A DNA stretch of 64,000 bases. Origin: Medicago truncatula (lineage: Eukaryota > Streptophyta > Magnoliopsida > Fabales > Fabaceae). The stretch is from positions 40,452,762-40,516,761 of the forward strand of contig NC_053042.1 of assembly GCF_003473485.1 (NCBI RefSeq), in the 5' to 3' direction. The translations under genes were made by a program, and so were the position numbers. Position 1 is the first letter of the stretch, and every line of letters begins with the position of its first letter. A model generated the notes under the pieces. The model made no database searches and was not told the origin of the DNA. It saw nothing but the letters and a program-made list of their open reading frames with translations. Positions 23,123 to 33,300 of the stretch are shown in pieces.

Positions 23123-24299
23123 GCAAGTTATTGATTCTCGTATACAACATGTTCTTCTTGGCGGTAAGCGTACTGAAGCTATCAAGACACGAGAAGTAAT
23201 TTGAATAATGGTAATAACTCTCTTCTTTTTCAGGTAATAAAAATTTGGTTTTATAAAGGTAATATGCTGAGAGACATTACACACGTTTTTTCTTTTTCCA
23301 CTCAATGCAAGTGGATGCTATTAATTAGGTAAATGAAGATTGACCAAAACCAGTTGCTAAAATAATGGCAAAACTCTGAATAATATCTCAATGCTTGTTC
23401 AAAGCTTTTGAAATTAATCTAGTTAATAGCAAGTAAATAGGTAACAAACCAATTTTGCTGAATAACTTAAATAATAGTACCTGTAACTTGACAAAGTAGG
23501 AGCACATTTTTAATAAATAACAATAATAACTTTTGAAATAACTTCAAACATACAACATATACTTACTTTAAATATCAACGACAATTTTTATAACTTGACA
23601 ATTATCAAACCAAATAACATGACATAACAACATATAGTCAAAATATCAATATTATAAATTAACAGATAATCTAAATTATCAAAACAATATAACCAAATAC
23701 AAAGCACATGACAAACTAAACTGATACTTCAAATTGTCAAACCAAATTACATGTTTTCATTATAGAATGGATAAATAATAATAATAATAATAATAATTAG
23801 GGCAATGAAGGTTTTTAATTTCGGATAAACCAAGACAAAATCAAACATATCCCAAACCAAAATCAAAATAAATAATAATAAAAACACTCGGACATGATGC
23901 TGACAGAGAGAGTGAATATGAGGGTGAGAGCGAGAGCGATTCACGTTGTAAATCTGTGAGAGTGAGATCGATTAAGAAGATATGATATGTTGATCAATGA
24001 CTATGGTGATGGAGAATAGAGAGATTGAGGGTGTGAGATGTGGAAGGAGTTGAGAGAGAACTCAAATAAGTGAATGAGTGTCGTTTGATAGACTAAGACT
24101 AACTGCATAAGGGAAGTAGTTTTGGGTTTGGGTTTTCTATTTATATATCAGGGTGGGTACCTATATTCTCGTTATTCGTCCCGTACCCATGTTTTTGAAA
24201 TCGTGGAAAACTCAAACTCATATCTAAACCCAATCAAAAGCAGGGAAAACCCTTAAATCGGGTTTGGTTCGAGTGGATATATGCGAGTACGGGTTTTGC
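23123..24299. mobile_element. Unidentified insertion within the Copia fossil
   Basis: Copia gag sequence is interrupted here; both boundaries are approximate. On the minus strand the right part resembles a gene leader, with tatataaatag, a CT-rich tract and an ATG near 23897. The rest is AT-rich with an ATA microsatellite near 23775-23797. No terminal repeats or target duplication were resolved. An hAT-type element is one possibility, unsupported by a transposase. Confidence 0.4.
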
Positions 24300-25581
24300 T
24301 TCAGTGCCTAGTTGATTCAAACAATTTTGAGAAAATCTCAAAAGTAACAAGATCCAAGGAAGGTTGTGATAAACTTGAGAACTATCATGAAGGAGGGAAC
24401 AAAGTTAAACAAATAAAGCTTCAATTTCTCATAAAAAAGTATGAATTGATGCTTATGGAGGAAAATCATAAAGTAGCTGACTACTTCTCAAGATTAATCA
24501 CTGTGGTGAATCAAATGAAAATTTATGGTGAAGCAATTGCTGAGCAATAAGTTGTTGAAAGGTAATGAGGACCTTGTCTCTAAGATTTGATTTCATAGTT
24601 GTTGTCATTCAAGAATCAAAGGATGTGAAAACTATGAAGATTGAAGAATTGCAAATTTATTTTTAAGCAAATGAGCTTATGGTGATTGAAAGATGAACGA
24701 AAGGCCAGTTAAACAAGCCTTCAAGCTCAAACTATCGAGAAGGATAATAATGACAAGAAGAATGGCAAATATAACTTCAAAGGGGGAACTTGTCAAACTT
24801 CAAAGGAAATAGCAAGATTGACAATAAAGTTGAATCTTAAAGGAGATGAGGTTTGGGCAACAATCAAGGAAAGAAGAAATATTTTGATAAAAGGAAGCTG
24901 CAATGTTATAACTGTGAAAAATATGGTCACTATTCATATGACGATGGTATGGAAAAGGTATACAAGTCAAGAAAGATGACGAGGAGGCTAAAATGGCACA
25001 AGAAGACTTAGACTATAATCATGTACTCTTAATAATGACAACAACCAATACTAAAAGTTTCAATTCAGAAAGATGGTTTTTAGGTTTTTGATTGTTCTAA
25101 TCTCATGACAGGAAATAGAAAATGAATGAAAGAAATTGATACCATTAAAACCACAAAAGTGCAGCTAGTTGATCATAGAACGCTAACAACAAAACAATGG
25201 GAAAGTTTGTAATTAAATTATAAAATTGCAAGATAGTTGTGATAGAAGACGTGTTGTATGTGCTTGGAATGCAATGCAGTCTATTAAGTATATGTTTGGA
25301 ATCCCGACTAGTTGAAAATTCTCGCGTTACGAGATGTTTTCACCGTGAAAATTGAGAAGCTACAAAAAGTAGCATCACTGCAAAAGCGCTTTTTTCTCAT
25401 CCCCACCGATCTAACAAACACACTATAAATGTCGAACAACTCGTACCAAAAGGTTATTATCTAATAAGGAAAAATAACTCTCTAGAACTTTTTGATAGAA
25501 CTCAAAGGTTAGTGTTAAAATATCATCTTGCAAAGAATATAACCTTTCAAGCTAGCATGATGACTGAAGAGATGAGATGTA

Positions 25582-25721
25582 CTCCCTTCCGTCATATTTA
25601 TAAGCAAAAAACAACTTTTTATTTACAATTAACGTATCTGACTTATAAATGTGATTGAATACATTAATTATTCAATGTAGTTAAAAAATTGTTTTTTACT
25701 TATAAATATGACCGGAGGAAG
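25582..25721. mobile_element. Stowaway MITE
   Basis: 140 bp with ends ctcccttccgtcatattta and, read on the other strand, cttcctccggtcatattta. A TA dinucleotide flanks each side (25580-25581 and 25722-25723), as for Tc1/mariner MITEs. Copia-like sequence continues on both sides. Confidence 0.8.
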
Positions 25722-25925
25722 TACGCTAATAACAATGAATAAAGAAGATAGTTGGCTTTGACACTATATGTTTGGCCTTTTAAATTTCAAAAGTCTTATT
25801 CAATTAGTTGAAAAAGAATTGATACTAAAATAGTCTTTGTGGTTTGCTTAATTGGTAAGCAACCAAGGAAATATGGAATTCGTTCCGTTCACATACAAAT
25901 CATAGATCTATGGATGCATTACACG

Positions 25926-26377
25926 CAGTGGCGGAGCTAGAAATTTTGCAGAGCCGGTTAAAATCCCTACAGGACCTCTTTTTTTGAATAATAAAAATAT
26001 TTTTAATACAATAGAAAATAAAAAAGGAGTGTTACCACGGATCGAACCCAAGCCATAGAGGGATCAGGTAGCGCGCTTAACCACTACAACACAATGTAAC
26101 ATAACATATGATATGTTATGGGGACCTCTTTTTTTGAATAATAAAAATATTTTTAATACAATAGAAAATAAAAAAGGAGTGTTACCACGGATCGAACCCA
26201 AGCCATAGCGGGATCAGGTAGCGCGCTTAACCACTACAACACAATGTAACATAACATATGATATGTTATGGATAATATGATAATTATAGGCACGTTGAGG
26301 ACTGTTGTGACACCTATGGATCTCCTACGAGATCCGGGGCGTGTGCCCAGGCTAGCTGGGTGGTAAAACCGCCCCTG
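25926..26377. mobile_element. hAT-type MITE
   Basis: 452 bp. The left end cagtggcggagc and the right end accgcccctg are imperfect inverted repeats starting CA and ending TG. The 8-bp direct repeat attacacg flanks it exactly (25918-25925 and 26378-26385), the length used by hAT transposases. Inside lies a 150-bp direct duplication described separately. No coding capacity. Confidence 0.8.
25972..26271 (-). repeat. Two 150-bp tandem units with tRNA-like Pol III signals
   Basis: Copies 25972-26121 and 26122-26271 differ at only one base that I can find (26059 a, 26209 c). On the minus strand each unit holds a box-A-like TAGTGGTTAAGCGCG (near 26070-26090 and 26220-26240), a perfect B-box GGGTTCGATCC (26039-26049 and 26189-26199) and then TTTTTT (26020-26025 and 26170-26175). 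That is the order of a tRNA-derived SINE promoter with a Pol III stop. Whether it is transcribed is not known. Confidence 0.8.
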
Positions 26378-26385
26378 ATTACACG

Positions 26386-26913
26386 TAATTCACTGTGATG
26401 CATGTTGTCTTCTTTAGATTTGTTCATTAAAAGGAAACAAATATTTCATCACATTTATACATAAATATAACAAAAATATAACTATTTAAATTTTAAATTA
26501 AATACATCTTTTTTTTTTTTTAATAGAAGATGAAAGAGTATGCGTTTTATCATGTGCATGCGTCATAGGACAATGTAATGTAATGCACACTTTATTGGAA
26601 GGGTAGGTTGTTTGAATTTGAAAAGCAGCATACATAATAGTGGAACCGGATTAAGATAATAATATTCAAGATGGAATACATTATTTCTGCTCGCTTACAC
26701 ATTACAGCTGCCGCCGCGGCTTGACCAGAATCATTTCTCAAAATCTTTTCCCATACATCAGAAACTGGATTCTACAAACTGTTACCAACATAACAAAAAA
26801 CTATAAATCGAGTAAAGCAAAACAACAATTCAAAAATGAAAGCAAATTAGCAATACCAACATAACAAGAAGCTGATTAGAAATTAGAAATTAGAATTTAG
26901 AATCAGAATCAAT
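26386..26913. other. Promoter and 5' UTR region of the phosphoglycerate-mutase-like gene
   Basis: AT-rich with a T-run near 26510-26521. GC-richer sequence from about 26700 (gctgccgccgcggcttgac) is likely 5' UTR. No TATA box assigned. Confidence 0.4.
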
Positions 26914-27878
26914 ATGGGTGTCCTTCCAAAGAGGATAATACTAATGCGTCACGGCGAGTCCCAAGGAAACCTTGACACGTCAGCATACACCACCACACCA
27001 GACCACAGCATTCAGTTAACTCCATCCGGCATCGCCCAAGCCCGCCACGCCGGCGCCAATCTCCACCGTCTCGTTTCCGGCCAAGGCTGCTCCCCTGACT
27101 GGCGTCTCTACTTCTACGTCTCTCCTTACGCCCGTACCCGATCCACACTCCGTGAAGTCGGTAGATCTTTCTCCAAGAAGCGCGTGATCGGCGTCCGAGA
27201 AGAGTCGCGTGTAAGGGAACAGGATTTTGGTAACTTCCAAGTTCAAGAGCGTATGAAGATTGTTAAAGAAACTCGTGAACGGTTTGGGAGATTCTTTTAT
27301 CGCTTTCCTGAAGGTGAATCCGCCGCCGATGTTTTCGATCGCATTTCCGGTAACTGCTAACTGCTTTTCCCTTCTCTTTAAATTATTCAGATACATCATA
27401 TTGATATCAATTTGAATTTATTTTTATTTTTTAAGGTTTTTTTGAATCTTTATGGAGAGACATTGATTTGAATCGTCTTCATCACGATCCAACAAACGAT
27501 TTAAATCTGGTGATAGTATCACACGGATTGACATCACGAATTTTCTTGATGAAGTGGTTCAAGTGGACGGTGGAGCAATTTGAGCATCTAAACAATTTCG
27601 GAAACTGCGAGTTTCGTGTGATGGAGCAAGGGAGTGGTGGAGAATACAGTTTGGCGATTAATCATACGGAGGAAGAGATGCTCGAATGGGGAATGTCTCC
27701 TGATATGATTGCTGATCAGAAATGGCGTGCAGATGCGCCTAGAGGTGCTTGGAATGATCAATGTCCTTGGTATCTTGATGGTTTTTTTGATCGTTTTGAT
27801 GCATCTGAATCTGATGATGACACTGAAGCAATCCAAAATGAAGGTGAAACTGAAATGAAAGTTGAAGCTAATAAGTAA
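26914..27878 (+). CDS. Phosphoglycerate-mutase-like (histidine phosphatase) protein, AT74-type
   Basis: Two exons, 26914-27349 and 27436-27878, split after the first base of a Gly codon, give 292 aa. The catalytic RHGES is at residues 12-16 (His13), after the beta-strand PKRIILM. SPYARTRST supplies the conserved arginines, VREQDFGNFQ the acidic residue region, and VIVSHGLTSR the second catalytic His at 175. The C-terminal part with MLEWGMSPDMIADQKWRA and CPWYLDGFFDRF matches the plant AT74/AT74H group. The branch-1 histidine phosphatase fold is certain; the true substrate is not known for these plant members, and glycolytic mutase activity should not be assumed. The tail is acidic. Confidence 0.92.
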
Positions 27879-28678
27879 CCAACTCTTTCAGCATACGCAT
27901 AAAGAAGAAATAGAATTTGAGAATTTAGAGGTTCAAATTGATGATAGCCTTTGATTCAGTGTAGGTGTACAAGGCAATTTTATGCTTTTGTGTTAGTATT
28001 CATTAGTTCTGTGTAATAATCATAATTTACGAATTTTTTTTTATAACATGTAAAATTTAGATTTTGAAAAATTAAAACATGATTTTCTCTTTTCCCTTTC
28101 TCTCTCGTGTGAGCCGTCACCAAAACCCCCAGTTTATTCTCCTTTACATCAAATGGATGATTTTTCTCTTTCTCTTTTATTGAAATAAGTGACTTTCACA
28201 TCTATTTCGTTTTTTGTTTTGTGATTTTGTCGTCTTCGTGCGGCGTTGGTTTGTTTGTCGTCTTTGTGCGACATAGTTTGTTTTTCTTGTTTCTTTCAGG
28301 TATTTGATCGGTTCAGATTGTCACATCAACTTTGATCCAGTGCAAATCCAATCAATGACTTTGGCATCATCCACGTTGCAGATCCGGAGACATGTTATTC
28401 CAGAGATTTAAATATAATCATATGTGTAGGCATTTGTACTTTGCCATTTTATGCTATTAACATGGATGTTGTGAGCTTGTTCACATATTCATTCTTTTTA
28501 TTTTTAGCGAATTTGCATTATATCGATGTACTCTGTCAATTTGAATGAATGAATATATTTTAAATGGTTTCACACGTTTCAATTACTTATCATGTGATTG
28601 ATCAAAATATTTTTGTAATTCTTTAGTACGAGAAAATTATTTGTTATCAAATGAGACGATTATTTAAATTTAGGATAT
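27879..28678. other. 3' UTR and spacer after the phosphatase gene
   Basis: Probable 3' UTR to about 28060. From 28100 to 28560 the sequence is T-rich and mixed, with no frame I would call coding. Confidence 0.4.
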
Positions 28679-28679
28679 T

Positions 28680-28837
28680 GTTAACGAATGTCTCCGACAC
28701 TCTTTAAACATTTCAAAATAAGCAATTATTCTTTAAAAAAGTTAAATATTTTGATTTCCAAAACAATGATTACATGCATTTTTAAAAATACTTATTACTT
28801 ATGGGTCTTAAAGAGTGCTCCGGAGACACTCGCTAAC
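28680..28837. mobile_element. Small MITE
   Basis: The ends gttaacgaatgtctccg and, inverted, gttagcgagtgtctccg continue into cactctttaa on both sides. The trinucleotide att flanks each end (28677-28679 and 28838-28840). A 3-bp duplication would suit a PIF/Harbinger MITE; superfamily tentative. Confidence 0.6.
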
Positions 28838-29078
28838 ATTTCCCTTAAATTTATTACGAATCATATTACATTTGTTAAAATCACGTGAGCAAATACCTGT
28901 GCACTAAATAATACTACGTGTATACGTTTATTTATTTAAAAATAAAAAAGAAAGAAGCTACTATTGAATTCTCAATGCATGAAGAGATTGCAAGGCCAAG
29001 CACCACATTCATAACAGCTACTCTGTGTTTCATGACATATATTATTGCTGCTCATATTATTACAGCCTAGATATATAA

Positions 29079-29537
29079 TCAACAAATTGAATTGGATTGG
29101 TCATTGAGATCAGAACCCACTTTCAGAATTGATCGCAAAGGCTTTGGTTCTTCTTCTTCTTCTTGATCCAAGGAGCTTGACTTTTGGAAGGACTTGCTCC
29201 TCTTTTTGATCTTTTTATTTGGCAGAATCTGTTCCACATTGTCACATATGCTCACAGATTTCTTTAGAGATATCCTTTTTGGCAATCTTGTTGTTCCTTC
29301 TTTAACCATCTCATCAACTTTCGTGCATGGAGAATCCTTATTACATGGTATCCCTAACCTTAAGACCTTGTCCGCTTCACAATCAGAACCTCTTGGTGCA
29401 GTTGAGGTTGAACTGTAACGTGCAGAACACCCTAAAGTCACTGTCTTCAACGCTTGCGAAGCCAGAGTTTTAGTGATGAAATAATAGAGCTTGTAACAAA
29501 TGCCCAGATGTTGAAGATGGAGTTCTCTTTGGTCCAT
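29079..29537 (-). CDS. Uncharacterised small basic protein, 152 aa
   Basis: Single open frame from MDQRELHLQHLGICYKLYYF to LNDQSNSIC. A hydrophobic/aromatic N-terminus is followed by ALKTVTLGCSAR and KVLRLGIPCNK, then a basic region KRISLKKSVSIC and KKIKKRSKSFQ, an acidic patch EEEEEPKPL and RSILKVGS near the end. The mixture of ordered blocks and the absence of overlap with any repeat make it look like a real gene; I recognise no named domain. It lies alone between the phosphatase gene and the Tim44-related gene. Localisation and function unknown. Confidence 0.65.
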   Translation of the reverse strand: MDQRELHLQHLGICYKLYYFITKTLASQALKTVTLGCSARYSSTSTAPRGSDCEADKVLRLGIPCNKDSPCTKVDEMVKEGTTRLPKRISLKKSVSICDNVEQILPNKKIKKRSKSFQKSSSLDQEEEEEPKPLRSILKVGSDLNDQSNSIC

Positions 29538-30351
29538 CTGCTAAATTTTTTTATCCAGAGATGAAGATGTGAAAAGGGTGTTGTTTTAATGTGGAAAAAA
29601 TACAGATTACCCAAAGTGGTAAGAATATAGATGACTAAGTAAGGAAATAGATATTAAAAATCTTTGGAAGATATCCTTTGCTTTTCTTGGAAGGGAAGTT
29701 AATAAAGAAGTCTTCAGCCTTTACCAAGTTGTTATTGAATCTGATAGTAGAAAGCAAGAATATAAAAAGACATAGCCAATGAATGTTGCATCTTTCATAC
29801 TCTATGTTTATAGCGTGGCAAGAACACAGCAATGCAATTAATCAACACTAATACATCAACAAAAAGTTTTAAGCTTGATTTAGCTGATCCTTCTAAATCA
29901 TTAGCAAGGTTGTCGTGTTGTTACAGAGTTATTAATTTTTTTGTTGACCAAGGAATTATTAATTTATTTGTGAAACGAATAGTGGGTTTGGAAGAATAGC
30001 ATCACTTTGACCATTCTTCCACGTTTACTATTCAATTATTATTATTATGCTGATGTTAGCAAATTCCTTTCCCACAAGGTTTCATTTGATTGACATATAT
30101 AAAAGAGATTTGTAAGGAGAATAATCGAAAGGAGGAAAATCTCTAAATTAATTTCATTCAAAAACAAAATTTGGATAGGTTTAAACCTATATTCGATTTT
30201 ATTCCAAAACAAAACTCCTCTCTAAGATGAACTTGTCTCCAAAGGAACCAAGTAAAAGATTGCTGTGGCAAATCAACTCAACAATAATAAGTTACAATTT
30301 ATGAACATATATAACTACCATAAATTTTGGTCTCTTCTTTCATGGAGATAA
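29538..30351. other. Spacer between the small gene and the Tim44-related gene
   Basis: Holds the promoter side of the small gene at its left and the 3' UTR of the Tim44-related gene at its right (minus strand). Otherwise AT-rich, nothing recognised. Confidence 0.4.
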
Positions 30352-33300
30352 CTACGATGCTTTTGGAGATATCCGTCCACAAAGACGCCAGTATGATCTA
30401 GGAAGAAACGAAGGCTTCTCAAATATCCATATATCACGAACAAGAACCTGGAAAATATAGGAAACCAGTACTTAAATAAAGGGTAGGACACTGAGGTTAA
30501 GAAAACAATTTATATTGGCGGTAAAGAAATGGAAACTTATGCATGCACCCACTGTATCAACTATCAAGTTCCCTTTGCTATGGCCCCATGCTCCCACATA
30601 ATTCATGCCATGTTCTATTTCATAGAATAATTGTGGAAGAAAATATTGGACAAACAACGACAACAAAGCCTTATCCCACTAAGTAGGGTCGACTACATGG
30701 ATCATTACAGCCATAATGTTCGATCCTAAACCATATTTGGATCCAACTCATTAGCCTCTAAATCTTTTCTAATAGTTTCTCTAGGTCTTCCTCTACCTCT
30801 TCTGATCCGACTCTCCTCCATCTGATCTACTCTTCATACTACATACCAGTCTTCTCTCGACATGCCAAACCACCTAAGCCTATTTTCTACAATCTTTTCT
30901 ACTGCAAGTACTACCCCAACTCTCTCTCTAATGGTGTCATTCCTAATTCTATCCCGTCTACTATATGAGACAAAGAAAGAACAGATTATCGTTGCCTTGA
31001 TCATCTAATGCATTATGCTAATTGGCAGAAGAAAAAAAGAAGAAGAGAGAGAATGAATATCCAGAGACACACACTACAAGGATGTAAGCAAAGCAATTTA
31101 CCTCCTTGTTTTTATCTCCAGCAACAACAGAACCTTTTGAGTCATATGCTTCAAATTTCTGCAAGGAATAAAACATCAATTCACAGTCCTAAGTTGTTGA
31201 AGTCCCGGTACTCATGACACCAAGGATATATATTTTCGGTAATGAGACCAATTTTAATGTGTAAAGCATACTTGTTTAGCCAAAATCTCAAGGGTAATCT
31301 GATAAAATACTTTATTCGTGTCACTTTTGTCAACTCCAAGCTGCAAAGACAAAGAAATCTCCATAAAACAATAATATAGAAAAATATATAATATTTTCAA
31401 ATTATATAATGTGGCATGTGTGCATGTTTGTATGTTACATACATGAGTACAACTCAGTGTCATATGTGTATCTGCTCTTCTGGATAGGCCTAACAGGTTA
31501 CGTAGGCATGCATACCAACAAGATCTAGCCAATTCATATTATATAGGATCATCATCATGATTCAAACAGGAAAATAAAAATTACATCGAATCACAATTAT
31601 TTTAAATATGTATCCCAGAAAGGTTCTGCGCAGCAGAAACTTTGAAAAAGAATCTTAGAAATAATTTTTTGCTACTATGAGACATAAACCAGGGAAGATG
31701 TCCAGAGAGCACATTAGAAAAATGTCAAGTAAACCTAAGAGATTAACTTCAAAAAATTTAGTTGTAAAAACCTCCAAAAATAGACCCTATGGCCCCAGCA
31801 AAGGTAATGATACTACTCAATCCAATCGGACCAGATTTTGATGGTGTCTCACGGTTAGCAAGTTGAGACAATGCAGCGTAAGCAGGTCTTCTTTCTCGTA
31901 TTTCATATAGACATTTGGAATTTCAACATCATCTTGACTAAAATATCAAATAAAACACAGTAAAGCCAAGAATACTAACCATACGAGCACGCAGAGTTCG
32001 TATCAAAACAACAGGCTCAACCATTTCCCAATAAACCCTGCTCCATGTAGTTTCTCTTACTTTAATTTCATTCTTAAGTGTCTGTAAATTAAACAAAACT
32101 CTGATAATTATTGATGAAAAATGTACATAGCCGTGACTTTGCAAAAATAATACACATTAGATAAAATCACAAAAAGGAAGTGAACCATACGGAAAACATC
32201 TTCTCAGTAACTGCTTTCCTTAATGAGTGTTTGTCACCATTAGCTATAAGTGTGTTTATCTGCAGAAAAGGAAAGGAAATTTTAGCATGGAGCCAACAAA
32301 AGAGGCAAACGAAGGAAACCAGCAAGAACCAATCATGATAAATTGTCCTAGCGGTTAAAAATACATGAACCTATAAAGAATTAAAATACAGCTCTTCTGC
32401 CAAAGAAACAAAATGCAGCAAATCTCTACTCAAAAGGTGTGGCAGAGCCACAAAATTTATCAAGTAAATTTGTTTACTGAACAAACAATGAAATGCCATT
32501 TATGTATCTGCTTCATCAGGCTGATAATATGTTCAAATGGCTAAGGATTTGAATTCATCACTATATAGCAATAAACAGATCACAAAGGAGTTTGAATGTT
32601 TCAAAACTGCATCTTTTAGGAAAAAAATTATATTTAATAGAAAATTAAAGGCTTAATGCACTTTTGGCCCCCCTATTTTCATAAAAATGTTGTTTTGGTC
32701 CCCTATTTTAAAAATCAGGTTTTTTGGTCCCCCTATTTTACTTTATTTTGGTCCCTCGTCTCATTTTTGGATCATTTTTTCTCATGTGACCTATTCATTT
32801 ATGACGTGACACCGCTTATTAGACATATTTTTGCTAACATGGATATTAGTGTGGCTTAATAAGCATTGTCACATCATAAATGAATAGGTCACGTCATAAA
32901 AAATGACCCAAAAATGAGACGGGGGACCAAAATAAAAAAAAAGTAAAATAAGGGGACCAAAAAAACCGATTTTTAAAATAGGGGGACCAAAACATAATTT
33001 TTTTGAAAATAGGGGAGACCAAAAGTGCATTTGAGCCCGAATTAAATTAATAAAATTTTGATTCCTCTAATTTCAAATCTAGAGGTAAATAAATGGTCTA
33101 TCTTTTGGGACAAAAAACATGACAACACCATGTAGTTGATTGATTGTAGCTGACCTCACCTAATGGGTGCATACTTATAAAGTTTGATTTGATGTATCCT
33201 TCTGGTTTTAAACAAGTTTGATTTTGGTTCCCTAGTTTTGATTTCAATAATGTTGTCCTTGTTGATTTTCTAATTAATAGCGTAAATTAGTAACAGGAAA

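Larger units (their letters stand above)
19464..25890 (+). mobile_element. Copia-type LTR retrotransposon fossil, heavily broken and nested
   Basis: A probable 5' LTR begins near 19464 (tgttgtattttaa) and ends near 20860. It has a promoter-like ggtataaatg and is followed by a decayed primer-binding region. Internal sequence resumes in blocks: gag start near 20900-21100, more gag at 23046-23125 and 24300-24700, a CCHC zinc knuckle near 24900, the protease region near 25050-25300 and the GAG-pre-integrase region up to about 25890. The rest of pol and a second LTR were not found. It is broken, with many disruptions, and is old: four other elements have inserted into it. Confidence 0.75.

Noticed and set aside
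24281-24550. 89-codon open frame resembling a gene
   Set aside because: It is a gag block of the Copia fossil, not a host gene.
25972-26271. Tandem units considered as a CRISPR-like or satellite array
   Set aside because: There are only two 150-bp copies inside a bounded hAT MITE; no array continues on either side.
28688-28888. 66-codon plus-strand open frame
   Set aside because: Most of it is the interior of the small MITE at 28680-28837.
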